From: JBCCXZ01 sp965228005
GTDB taxonomy: Bacteria; Planctomycetota; Planctomycetia; Pirellulales; Lacipirellulaceae
Assembly: GCA_965228005.1 (NCBI GenBank)
Contig: CBDDGV010000002.1
Location: forward strand, 286,910-350,909
Reading direction: 5' to 3'
Length of the DNA: 64,000 bases
This document shows positions 7,861-17,387 of this stretch, one piece after another. Numbering within the stretch: the stretch's first letter is position 1; each line of letters starts with the position of its first letter. The position numbers were made by a program, and so were the translations under genes. Below the pieces are notes generated by a model, which worked only from the letters and a program-made list of their open reading frames with translations, had not been told where the DNA came from and made no database searches.

Positions 7861-8599
7861 GGTGCAGCACCTCCTGGCAAAGCTCTATGTAGGCCCGCGC
7901 TCCGCGGGAACGGGGCTGGTGGTCGAGCACCGAGCGTCCATGACTCGGGGCTTCGGACACGGCCACGTCCCTGGGGATCACGGTCTGGAAAACAATCTCG
8001 CCGAAAAACTCGCGGACCTCCCGGTCGACCTCTGCTGTCAGTTCCAGCGTCGAGTCGTGCATCGTGAGGAGGATGCCGCCGAACTCTAATCGGCTCGCGC
8101 CGCGGTCGATCACCCGTCGGATGGTTTCAATCATTTGAGTCAACCCTTCCATCGCAAAGTACTCACATTGAATCGGCATGAGCACTTCGCTAGCACTCGC
8201 GAGCGCCGCTTGCGTGAGCGGGCCGAGCGACGGGGGGCAATCGATGAGCACTTCGTCGAACGAGCCGAGGCTGCCGGAGAGGTGTGTGGCAAGCAGATCG
8301 GCTTGGGACCCGGCGGAGCTGGCGAGGGCGTCGACGTCTTGGAAGCTGCGGGAGCCGGGGAGCAGTTCGAGGCCGGGTTCGTCTGTGGGAAGGAGCGATT
8401 CGCGGAGCGGCTTGCTGGTGACCAAGGCGTGCCGCTCGGCGGGCCGGCGGCCGAGGCCGCTGGTGGCGTTGCACTGGGGGTCGAGGTCGACCAGCAGCGT
8501 CTGCCGTCCGGCGCGGGCCAGGCCGGCGGCGAGGTTGATGGCCGTGGTGGTCTTGCCGACGCCGCCCTTCTGGTTGGCGATGCAGGTAACTCGTCCCAT
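7853..8599 (-). CDS. parA: ParA/Soj chromosome partitioning ATPase
   Basis: A 248-residue ParA-type ATPase. The deviant Walker A motif KGGVGKTT is at about residues 11-18, followed by LLVDLDPQCNATSGLG (Walker A' region) and VLIDCPPSLGPLT. ParA dimerises on ATP, binds DNA and drives segregation of ParB-parS complexes. The start at 8599 (MGRVTCIANQ) is chosen because ParA proteins begin this close to the P-loop; the in-frame extension to 8779 is low-complexity and Pro/Ser-rich. No clear Shine-Dalgarno precedes it. It is co-transcribed with parB, which overlaps its 3' end. Confidence 0.96.
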   Translation of the reverse strand: MGRVTCIANQKGGVGKTTTAINLAAGLARAGRQTLLVDLDPQCNATSGLGRRPAERHALVTSKPLRESLLPTDEPGLELLPGSRSFQDVDALASSAGSQADLLATHLSGSLGSFDEVLIDCPPSLGPLTQAALASASEVLMPIQCEYFAMEGLTQMIETIRRVIDRGASRLEFGGILLTMHDSTLELTAEVDREVREFFGEIVFQTVIPRDVAVSEAPSHGRSVLDHQPRSRGARAYIELCQEVLHRV

Positions 8600-9176
8600 G
8601 GGCGCGGCAGGCGGGTGAGGGTGGCCGGAGGCGGGGCGGGGGCTTTGGTTGGTATCGGCAATCGGGGCCTGCTGGGTGACGGTGCTAGCAGAGGGCGAGA
8701 CTCGAAAGGCGAATGGCGAAGCCCGATGCCAGCGTCGGCGCTGTGCGGGTTTTGTCTTTGGGCACGAAATCGGGTACACGCTGCGATATGCCTAAAGTCG
8801 TGCGTTTTGTCAGCCGGAGCGTTCGGGTTTGCCTTGCATCTGGCGTGCGCGGCGTTCATGGACGGTCTTAACAAAGCGAGTTTACGTTCGTTCGCGCCGA
8901 CTTTCTGGTGACGAATGTCTTCGGCGTACAACGCACGGCCCGCGCAACAGACGGATGCTTGGCCTCTGATCGATGCCACAGGCGAGTGCATCAGCGAGCC
9001 GTCGGGCTTCGTTGTTCGAGATCCGCAATTAGTGTTCATGCGTACCTGTGTACCACAGGCGCTGGCCCAATTTCAACAAAAAAAGCCGCGGGTTTCCCAC
9101 CCACTCCAAGAGTCGTGCCGAGGGTTCGATATCGGCAAAACAGAAAGCGGCGACTTACTGGCACGCGAGGCGTAGA
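8600..9176. other. Non-coding gap, probable parAB promoter region
   Basis: About 577 bp between the divergently placed parA start and the membrane-protein start at 9177. Short ORFs on both strands have no family features and are rejected. It should hold the parAB promoter, but I see no convincing -35/-10 pair or parS-like site. Confidence 0.5.
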
Positions 9177-10025
9177 ATGCAACAGCGAGGCGGGATCGCC
9201 TCCGGTGAGCTCTCCTACGGAGCAGGGCACGTGTCGCCAGTAATCGAGCGTTTGAGCAATGACCGTAAGAAATCGGGAGGCCCTTGGATCCCGATGATTA
9301 TGGGGGTTTCCATCGCCGGCGGCGTGTACTGCCTCTTCTGCGTCTTTGTGGTGTTGGGCATATACGCCCTCTGTGAAGTCGCCGCTATTGATAGCTTTGC
9401 ATCAGGACTGGAACTAACGGGGACTCTCGTCTATTGGCTTCTGATCGGTAGTTTTCACGGGTTCGTGGTCGGCTTCGCCTCCGCGGCCCTGGTCTGCGGT
9501 TGTGTTTGCTTGCCTGCGGCTTTTCTTGCAACCCTTGTGACCCGATTGAGGGCTGATTCGCTCGTCACCGCGTCACTGGTTGGAGGTTCCTGCGGCTGGC
9601 TTTGCTGGATGCCCTACTACTTTTCCGAGACCTATTTTGTTGGAACTTCGTCTCTTGAAGAACAGTTGCTGGGAGGCTTGACGCTCTTGGGTCCTGTTTC
9701 GGCGTCACTATTCGGGCAAATCGGGGCCATTGCGGCGGCGTGCCTTGGGCCGTCTCAAGTTGGCGATGCGCCGGCTAGCTCTGCCGGGAGGGCTCGCGGC
9801 TTTGCGCTGCGTGAGCTCCTTGGCGTCACCACGCTGGCTAGTATCTACCTGGTGGTACTTACTGGCTTGGAGCGCCTTGAACTAGCTTCGATCGAATCAT
9901 CATTAACCGCTACTTTCCTGTGGCTCATCGTTCAACTCTCTTCGATGGGCGGCACGTGCTGGTTGGTGAGGCGCTGTTCACGACCTGCTCGTGTGCCTGA
10001 CGAGCCGACAAGGAGTGGACCCTGA
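9177..10025 (+). CDS. Unrecognised polytopic membrane protein
   Basis: A 282-residue protein that I cannot assign to a family. It has about six or seven hydrophobic segments: near residues 38-65, 77-120 (two helices), 133-155, 165-190, 205-225 and 230-255, with a Cys-rich middle (GCVCLP, CGWLCWMPYYF). The C-terminal tail is short and polar. The start at 9177 is the first ATG after an in-frame stop; MIMGVSIAGG at a later ATG is an alternative. It lies upstream of a lipoprotein and a broken protease gene, all on the plus strand, and a topologically similar membrane protein follows at 13051. Function unknown. Confidence 0.6.
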   Translation: MQQRGGIASGELSYGAGHVSPVIERLSNDRKKSGGPWIPMIMGVSIAGGVYCLFCVFVVLGIYALCEVAAIDSFASGLELTGTLVYWLLIGSFHGFVVGFASAALVCGCVCLPAAFLATLVTRLRADSLVTASLVGGSCGWLCWMPYYFSETYFVGTSSLEEQLLGGLTLLGPVSASLFGQIGAIAAACLGPSQVGDAPASSAGRARGFALRELLGVTTLASIYLVVLTGLERLELASIESSLTATFLWLIVQLSSMGGTCWLVRRCSRPARVPDEPTRSGP

Positions 10026-10129
10026 CGGAGCCGTGGTTGATGTTCGATTCCCAAGGTTACCTCATGGGACGATCTAGCAGGGCGGTCCGACTGCGTCTAC
10101 GGGCCACGCTCATCCTACGGAACAGCCCA

Positions 10130-10951
10130 ATGCGTCTGCTCTGCTTGCTTGCTGCACTGCCTTACTTTCTGACGGCGCCGGGGTGCGGCGTGCGGCCCGA
10201 CGAACCCGCGGCTGAGTCTGCGGGCGCCGTCGCTACGGACGCCGCCGAAGCGCCCGCTGAGGACGCGGTTGACCCGCCCGCGTCCGAGGCGAGCTCGGAA
10301 GTCGCCGCCGGGGAAGACCTCGGCGATGCGGTGGTGATCCCGTTGGAGGAAATCTGGGGGCTGCGTACGCCCGGGACAAAGAAGATGCTGGACCTCGAGC
10401 CGGGTGTGTTCTACGCAAGTACAGAAGGTTTGTCGCCTGAAGAATTCAACCAACGCTTCGACGAATCACTAATCATTCAGGTACGTCGGTCGCTCAAAGC
10501 GCCGCCGAGCGACCCCCAAACCAGCGTTCCGACGCCGGGAGAAGCTTTCGCGGTCCGGGGGCACGCGGAGGAGGCCCTTGCCGAGGTACACCGGGTGCTA
10601 GCCAAGGGTGAACCCCCCGAGAGCGTGTTTCAGGTGGGCGATGACGTGAGCCTGTGCTTCTTTTCCTACCAGGCCGGCACGTACGTCCACCTCACCTCGG
10701 TGCTCGTGCGCGGGAGCACCATCGAAGTCCACTACCGCTTCCAGGTCCATTGGACGACAGAGATGAGCGAGCACTTTACGCTGATCCCGCTGACGGGCAT
10801 CAAGGAAGGCGTGGTGAACGTGGAGGTCATCCGAGACCCCTCGGAGCCGTTGGCGAACGGGCAGGACATGGTTCCTTCCTACGAAGACTGGCACAAGACA
10901 CTGGTGTGCCGTGGTTCTACTTTCCGGTTTGTGAATCCACCATCGGAGTGA
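10130..10951 (+). CDS. Putative lipoprotein of unknown function
   Basis: A 273-residue protein. The N-terminus MRLLCLLAALPYFLTAPGCG looks like a lipoprotein signal with the modified Cys in the APGC box near residue 19, followed by an acidic Ala/Glu-rich linker (about 22-70) that would extend it from the membrane. The rest is a mixed globular domain with no motif I recognise. The start at 10130 places the signal at residue 1; the ORF is open back to 10037. Its TGA stop is 3 nt before the start of the protease-like reading frame, so the two were probably co-transcribed. Function unknown. Confidence 0.65.
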   Translation: MRLLCLLAALPYFLTAPGCGVRPDEPAAESAGAVATDAAEAPAEDAVDPPASEASSEVAAGEDLGDAVVIPLEEIWGLRTPGTKKMLDLEPGVFYASTEGLSPEEFNQRFDESLIIQVRRSLKAPPSDPQTSVPTPGEAFAVRGHAEEALAEVHRVLAKGEPPESVFQVGDDVSLCFFSYQAGTYVHLTSVLVRGSTIEVHYRFQVHWTTEMSEHFTLIPLTGIKEGVVNVEVIRDPSEPLANGQDMVPSYEDWHKTLVCRGSTFRFVNPPSE

Positions 10952-10954
10952 GCT

Positions 10955-12937
10955 ATGACTTGTTACAAGACGTTCGTCTGTTTTGGAATCGGCTTCTGTG
11001 TGGCAACGGGCACGGCATAAGCGAGCATCATCACAAAGGGCGAATTCGGGATTAACTCACTTGGCTTGCGTGACGCCCAAGGCAACCTGCTGACTGGTGA
11101 CGGCGTCGCGATCGGGCAAGTCGAGCCTCACCGGCCGGGCGATCAGGATGCGGGAGATGGCGCGGCGTTTAGGAATTCGACGATCGATCCAGAAGCGGTG
11201 TTCTACCGAGATGGTGCGCCAATCCCCAACGACCCGAGCAGCGTTCAGAACCATGGCTCCTGGGTAGCGGGAGTAATGATCTCGAACAACCCGGGGAACC
11301 CTGGCGTCGTTCCCGAAGCAAAACTGTATTCGTCTGCCACTGACATTCTTCCTAACGGCCCTCAACCGTTTACCGATACCCAAGCGGCGTTGGCCGCCCA
11401 GCACGTTGCGAATCAAGACAGCGGAAACGTTGCCGCGATCAACCTCAGCTTCGCCCACCCGAGAGTAGCCCCCGGTTCCCAGCTAGACGGCAATCAGTTA
11501 ATCACGCAGTTCGTGGATTGGTCTGCTGCGGAGCACAACGTGCTCTACGTGGTGTCGGGCAGGAACACGACCACCACTCAGGGTGCGGCGGTCCCCGCTG
11601 ACAACTACAACGGGATCACCGTGGCCGCGTCTGCTAGGGTGGGCGGCGGGGCGTACCGCAAGGTTGCTGCCGTGAACGACTTCAGCGATCTCGCTTTGGG
11701 TACCCGTGGGGAAGTATCTTTGATTGCGCCGGGTGAGAATGTAACTGTCCCCGGCTTGAATAATGTGCCTGACGAACAAACTGGCAGGAGCTTCGCGGCG
11801 CCGCACGTCACAGGGACCGCGGCGCTCTCGAGGGAGTACGCGGACGAGAGGGTTGGCGCCGGAGCGGCGAATTGGAGCGGGACCCACCAGCAGGAGCCTA
11901 CCGCCTACCGACACGAGGTGATGAAAGCCGTGCTGCTGAACTCGGCCGACAAGCTGATCGACGACGGGACCGTGATGTTCAATGGGAGCCCGATCCCTCA
12001 GGGAAACCTGCTCGGCATGGAGCGGACTGTCTTGCGTACCGACGATTCAACGTGGCTCGACTCGGACGCGTTCGACAATTTCGTGATCCTCCCGCCTGGG
12101 GCGTCTTTCGAGGGGGGCCTGTTCCCGCTCGATCTTCAGATGGGCGCGGGGCACCTGAACGCGAAGCGGGCCCTGCAGCAGTTTCTCCCCGGCGAGCACG
12201 AGCCGGACGGCGCCGCGGTGCCGCCGATCGGCTGGGACTACGGCACGACGACCGGGACCGGCGACATCAACAAGTACCCCATCAACCAGCAGCTCACCGC
12301 GGGCAGCTTCATCTCGATCACGCTCGCCTGGGACCGTCTCGTCGAGTTCGACAACGACGCGGGGGTGATCGGTCAGTACGACGCTGGGGACACCTTCAAA
12401 GAACACGTTGAGGACGATCCTCTCGCCGACGACGTGATCAGCGACCTCGAGTTGCACCTGCTGCCCGCCGGTTCGTTCAGCACCAATCAGGCGGAGGCCT
12501 TCTCGGTCTCCGTCGACAGCACGGTGGAGCACATCTTCTTCCCGATCCAGTCGACGGACATGTACGAGATTTGAGTGGAGCAAGACGACGAGGACGCGGG
12601 CCCGCAGGACTACGGGCTGGCCTGGTGGTACGGGCTGGCGCCGGAGATCGAACAGCCGACTGCGGGCGATTTCGACGGCGACGGGGACGTCGACGCGGCG
12701 GACCTGGCCCGGTGGGAGGGGGACTTCGGCCTGAACGGCGACAGCGACGACGACGGCGACGGGGATTCGGACCTCGCCGACCTGCTGGCCTGGCAACGCG
12801 GGTTCGGGGCGGGGTCGCCGGTTTCGGCCTCCTCGCTCGTTCCAGAGCCAAGCAGCGCGTTGCTGATGCTCGGGTTTTCGTCGTTCGCTCTTGTGCGACA
12901 CAGGCGGGGAAACGCTGGAGGTTGTTCCGTCATCTGA
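10955..12937 (+). pseudogene. Subtilase-like secreted protein with dockerin and PEP-CTERM, two in-frame stops
   Basis: One continuous 661-codon frame interrupted only by TAA at 11018-11020 and TGA at 12572-12574. It starts at ATG 10955 after a GGAG site and encodes signal peptide MTCYKTFVCFGIGFCVATGTA, then the first stop. The frame continues as an S8-like domain: NHGSWVAGVM carries the His and GRSFAAPHVTG the Ser (about codons 260-280). A beta-sandwich region follows, ending YEI, then the second stop. The frame then continues through a dockerin-like repeat (GDFDGDGDVDAADL, GDSDLADLLAWQRGFG) and ends in VPEPSSALLMLG plus basic residues. The usual catalytic Asp motif reads VAIGQVEPHRPG. Single-base changes from TAC and TGG would explain both stops. 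Confidence 0.85.
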
Positions 12938-12946
12938 GATAGGGCA

Positions 12947-13010
12947 TTGGCTGGCGAGCAGCCAGTGGCGTATGGTCTCCGGCTCAGGCTGGCTAGCAGC
13001 CAGTGGCACA
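12947..13010. repeat. Paired GGCTGGC-AGCAGCCAGTGGC repeat
   Basis: GGCTGGCGAGCAGCCAGTGG and GGCTGGCTAGCAGCCAGTGG are direct copies about 40 bp apart, each able to fold on TGGCTG/CAGCCA. They follow the end of the broken protease gene. The CCAGTGGCAC end resembles the CCAGTGCCACC end of the GGCACTGGC repeats. Confidence 0.6.
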
Positions 13011-13050
13011 TCGCAACTCCGAGCGGGGCAGAAGACCGCGGGGAGGACTT

Positions 13051-13776
13051 TTGACATCTCCCTACGAAGCCGCTGGTTGGGCCGTCGGCACGAAAGCTCG
13101 GAGACCCGTTCGGAGGGTCTATGATCCAGAATCTGGTTTCTGGGACGGCGCGTACTCCGGTCTGGTTGTGGCGGCTCTGATTTCTCCAACCTTGTGCGTG
13201 ATCGGCGGGGCCGTCGTCGGTGAGCTGCTCGGTTGGCGGGTCAGTCGGTTCCTGCCGTACCTCATGTTCTGGACGGTGCTGGCAACGATCGCCTTGCGGA
13301 TTGTTTTGGGGGTGATCGGGGCGATGGTTCTGTTGGGTTTCTCGAGGCTGTGGAGGGCTGTGGGGCTTGAAGATGAGATGCTGTACGTGGCGGGTCTGGC
13401 GGGCGGCGCCTCCGTGACGGTGATTGCATGCCCGTTCATGGTCTTGGTCTCCCTCGATGTTGGCAAACTCGAGACGCTCCTCTGCTTCTTGCCGATGGCG
13501 GCGTGTTGCCAGCTGGGGGCCGTCCTGGGAGCTTCGCGGAGCAGCGGTTTTCGGGAGAAGTCGCTGCTTGCCGATCTGTCTAACCTCAGCTTTCCCATGC
13601 GTCACCTCTTTTTCGCAACGCTGGCTCTCTCCTGCCTGCTCTGGTGGATCAAGTGGCTGGGCCTTCCGGTCGGATGGGTCTACGGTCTGAGCGGCTTGGT
13701 CATTGGCGGACAGATCTGCAGTCTTGTCGCCATACTGCTGCTCAGATCGCTAGCGGGTCTGGTCTGGCAGCGGTGA
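13051..13776 (+). CDS. Unrecognised membrane protein with TTG start
   Basis: A 241-residue protein with a polar N-terminus (about 1-30) and roughly six hydrophobic segments. Notable stretches are LVVAALISPTLCVIGGAVVG, FWTVLATIALRIVLGVIGAM and LYVAGLAGGASVTVIACPF. The TTG at 13051 is chosen because GGGAGGAC sits about 6 nt upstream, whereas the longer frame from 13003 runs through a repeat. I do not recognise the family. Its layout resembles the membrane protein at 9177, and both flank the lipoprotein and protease genes, which may mean they belong to one locus; this is inference. Confidence 0.6.
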   Translation: MTSPYEAAGWAVGTKARRPVRRVYDPESGFWDGAYSGLVVAALISPTLCVIGGAVVGELLGWRVSRFLPYLMFWTVLATIALRIVLGVIGAMVLLGFSRLWRAVGLEDEMLYVAGLAGGASVTVIACPFMVLVSLDVGKLETLLCFLPMAACCQLGAVLGASRSSGFREKSLLADLSNLSFPMRHLFFATLALSCLLWWIKWLGLPVGWVYGLSGLVIGGQICSLVAILLLRSLAGLVWQR

Positions 13777-13780
13777 TGTG

Positions 13781-13832
13781 CGTGTTCCACGTGAAACAAC
13801 CGGCCGGGTCGTCGTGTTTCACGTGGAACACG
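13781..13832. promoter_or_regulatory. parS: Two perfect parS sites in inverted orientation
   Basis: TGTTCCACGTGAAACA at 13783-13798 and its exact reverse complement TGTTTCACGTGGAACA at 13815-13830 both match the bacterial ParB-binding consensus. The inverted repeat is perfect over 18 bp per arm (13781-13798 and 13815-13832), with a 16-bp spacer. The centres are 32 bp apart, about three helical turns. The cognate parA-parB pair lies at 6811-8599. Confidence 0.93.
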
Positions 13833-14115
13833 TAGATTGCCGAGCCGGAACCAGGCTCGTGAGTGGCAGCGCCCCAGGCGGGAGGGCTTGGCGGCGCTAC
13901 CGCGGTCCGCGGTTGGGGCCGCGGCCGGGCGAGATTGCGGGGGTGTGCGGGTGTGCGCGCGGGCGGGCGGGCTTGCACATTCCGCGGCGGGTCGGCGTCG
14001 CGGCTCCGGGCGGGGCTGAGCGGCTGGTTTTCCTCTGGCGTGGCAAGCCGGCCTGTGATTTGCTAGCGTACCCCGGTAGGCGGTTACGATAGACGAGCAA
14101 GGAGACGGAAACTGC

Positions 14116-14586
14116 ATGGGGCTTCAACAGAGCATTCAGGACGAGCCGGTCTCCCGGCTGCCTCTTCGTGAGGCACTACTAGTCGGTCCCGAGACTTCTC
14201 CGCGTGTCGCGATCGCCACGATGAAAGCCAAGCAGCTGGGCTGCGTGGTGGTGGTCGACGAAAACGGCAAGCCGTTGGGCACGTTCACCGAGAGCAGCCT
14301 GGTGAACCTGTTGGCGAGCGACCCTCAGGTGCTGGACCAGGAGACGGTCGCGGACTTCCTGGACCCGAAGTGGGCGGTGGTCAAGCAGACCTCGCCGGTC
14401 CTGGAGGTCCTGCAGGCGATGCACGAGCAGGACATCCGCTTCGTGGTGGTGACCGACGAAGCCGGGAAGGCTGTCGCGCTAACCGGCCAGAAGGGCATGA
14501 TGGAGTATGTGGCCGAGCACTACCCGCAGCAGGTGATGGTGCAGCGCGTGGGCGGCAAGCCGTCTTCAGAAAGGGAAGGGGCCTAG
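14116..14586 (+). CDS. CBS-domain protein, first of a tandem pair
   Basis: A 156-residue protein made of two CBS motifs (about 15-75 and 80-140) and nothing else. Typical elements are VAIATMKAKQLGCVVVVDENGKPLGTFTESSLVNLL in the first and VLEVLQAMHEQDIRFVVVTDEAGKAVALTGQKGMMEYV in the second. Stand-alone CBS pairs bind adenine nucleotides and act as energy or ligand sensors for a partner protein. A second CBS gene follows after 4 nt, so the two are an operon and may form a heterodimer (inference). The start is preceded by AGGAGA. The gene lies 280 bp after the parS pair. Confidence 0.9.
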   Translation: MGLQQSIQDEPVSRLPLREALLVGPETSPRVAIATMKAKQLGCVVVVDENGKPLGTFTESSLVNLLASDPQVLDQETVADFLDPKWAVVKQTSPVLEVLQAMHEQDIRFVVVTDEAGKAVALTGQKGMMEYVAEHYPQQVMVQRVGGKPSSEREGA

Positions 14587-14590
14587 CGAA

Positions 14591-15073
14591 ATGGCAGCGA
14601 ACGACCAAGGTGAAGGCGGCTTCCAGGACCCGCTGGAGAACTACGACCCGCCGGAATACTCCGACGCGCTGGAGAAGGCGCTGGCCGAAGAGCCGGTCTC
14701 ATCGATCCGATCGTGGCCGGTGTCGACCGTGGCCCCGGACACCAAAGCCGGGGACGCCGTGCGGATGATGAGCCAAGAGGACGTGGCGTGCCTGCTGGTG
14801 GTCGAGGACGAGAAGCTGATCGGCACCTTCAGCGTGCGCGACGTGCTGAACAGCGTGGCGGAAGACTTCGAGAGCAGCAAAGACAAGCCGCTGAGCGAGG
14901 TGATGACTTCCTCGCCGACGTACGTCTACGACAGCGACGCGAGCGGGGCCTCGCTCTCGGTGATGGCCGTGACGGGCTTCCGCCACGTGCCGGTGCTCGA
15001 CCTGGACGGCAAGGTCCGTGGGATTATCAACCCGCAGCGGGTGACGGACTTTCTGCTGAAGTCCATGGGTTGA
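14591..15073 (+). CDS. CBS-domain protein, second of a tandem pair
   Basis: A 160-residue protein with an acidic N-terminal extension (about 1-40) and two CBS motifs. The first includes DAVRMMSQEDVACLLVVEDEKLIGTFSVRDVL, the second SLSVMAVTGFRHVPVLDLDGKVRGIINPQRVTDFL. It starts 4 nt after the stop of the preceding CBS gene, with AAGGGAAGGGG upstream, so both are expressed together. The pair differs in N-terminal sequence, which suggests divergence after duplication. The ligand and the regulated partner are unknown. A third near-parS site follows 54 bp after the stop. Confidence 0.9.
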   Translation: MAANDQGEGGFQDPLENYDPPEYSDALEKALAEEPVSSIRSWPVSTVAPDTKAGDAVRMMSQEDVACLLVVEDEKLIGTFSVRDVLNSVAEDFESSKDKPLSEVMTSSPTYVYDSDASGASLSVMAVTGFRHVPVLDLDGKVRGIINPQRVTDFLLKSMG

Positions 15074-15126
15074 GCTTAGACTCCGCTTCCATCCCAATCG
15101 GGTCGTTCCGCTTGGCCTGAGATTGT

Positions 15127-15142
15127 CGTTTCACGTGGAACG
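15127..15142. promoter_or_regulatory. Near-consensus third parS-like site
   Basis: CGTTTCACGTGGAACG matches parS at 14 of 16 positions, with symmetric changes at the two outermost bases. It is about 1.3 kb from the perfect pair, between convergent genes. Confidence 0.65.
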
Positions 15143-15161
15143 GGGAGTAATGACGAATTGC

Positions 15162-15199
15162 GAATGACGAAACCCGGTTTCGTTCGGGCTTCGTCATTC
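15162..15199. terminator. Hairpin between convergent genes
   Basis: GAATGACGAA and TTCGTCATTC form the outer stem with CCCG/CGGG inside. It lies between the CBS gene (ends 15073) and the DUF1015 gene (ends 15212) and can serve both. It lacks a clear T-run. Confidence 0.5.
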
Positions 15200-15211
15200 T
15201 AGCTTCGTCAC

Positions 15212-16564
<1,353 letters not shown>

Positions 16565-16695
16565 GATGGAATGCGGATTTCGGAGTGCGGATTTCGGGGT
16601 GCCTGGGGCCACGAGTGTATGCGATGGCCCTAGCCTGCGGAACCGCGGGCAGAGTAGCGTTCACGGAACGAGAAACATTCGGCGAGGGCTGGCCC

Positions 16696-17241
16696 TTACC
16701 AGATGCCTTCTTCGCCCATCAGGCCGCTGAGCATCGTGATCAAGCCGAAGACGGCTGCGCCGGCGGGCCAGAAGAAGAGCCGGCCTGTGGAGACGACGAG
16801 CCCCAGGGTGATTCCGCCTGCTACGAGGAAGGTGACGAGACCGCCGAGGACCTTTTCCCATTGGACGCCCCACTTGATGCCGCCCTTTTTTTTCTTTCGC
16901 TTCCTATTCTTCTTAGGAGTGCTGTCCGTGCCGCCAGCTTGTTCCGAGCGTGAGGCGTGGGGGCTGCTGTGGGTTTCGGCCTTCGGCTTGGCAGCCGTTT
17001 CCTCGGGGATGCTGAAGCTGTCGCTCCAGAAAGCCTGGTCGTCTCTGGAGAGTTCTTCCCTAGGAAGCGGCGGCTTGGGCTTCGCCGGAGTCGAGGGCGC
17101 TGCGGACGCGGCTACCGCTTCTCGCTTGGGGGCGTTGATGCGGAACTTCTTGCCGCACTTCTTGCAGGTGGCCGACTTGCCGAATGCGGAGTCCGGCAGT
17201 TGGTAGACCTTCCGGCAGCCTGGGCACGCAATCTTGGGCAT
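16696..17241 (-). CDS. Zinc-ribbon membrane protein
   Basis: A 181-residue protein with an N-terminal MJ0042-type zinc ribbon (CPGC at residues 6-9 and CKKC at about 26-29), a Pro/Ala/Ser-rich charged linker containing a KKNRKRKKKK stretch (about residue 115), and two C-terminal hydrophobic segments (about 130-180). The start at 17241 places the ribbon at residue 4. Such proteins are frequent in planctomycetes and their role is unknown. It lies between the DUF1015 gene and the MBL-like/DinB gene, all on the minus strand but with gaps over 100 bp, so independent transcription is likely. Confidence 0.75.
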   Translation of the reverse strand: MPKIACPGCRKVYQLPDSAFGKSATCKKCGKKFRINAPKREAVAASAAPSTPAKPKPPLPREELSRDDQAFWSDSFSIPEETAAKPKAETHSSPHASRSEQAGGTDSTPKKNRKRKKKKGGIKWGVQWEKVLGGLVTFLVAGGITLGLVVSTGRLFFWPAGAAVFGLITMLSGLMGEEGIW

Positions 17242-17387
17242 GACGTGCTCTCGGTCGTGGCGCCTGAGGGCCGTCCGCGGCACTCTCTTGCACCGGGTTC
17301 AGGAAGTCTTTTCCTTGAGCCCCGATCTTACCTTAAGTGGCTGACCGCAACAATTCTGCAGGTACGGTTTGAGCGTGTGGCGGCGCT

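Noticed and set aside
8908..9243. Short plus-strand ORFs between parA and the 9177 gene
   Set aside because: No ribosome site, no family features and overlapping alternatives on both strands.
10955..12937. Alternative genetic code (TGA as Trp) explaining the protease stops
   Set aside because: Other genes here, such as the symporter ending at 2316, use TGA as their real stop, and the first interruption is TAA.
16565..16600. Direct repeat TGCGGATTTCGG twice upstream of the DUF1015 gene
   Set aside because: Only two short copies; could be an operator but nothing supports a specific call.
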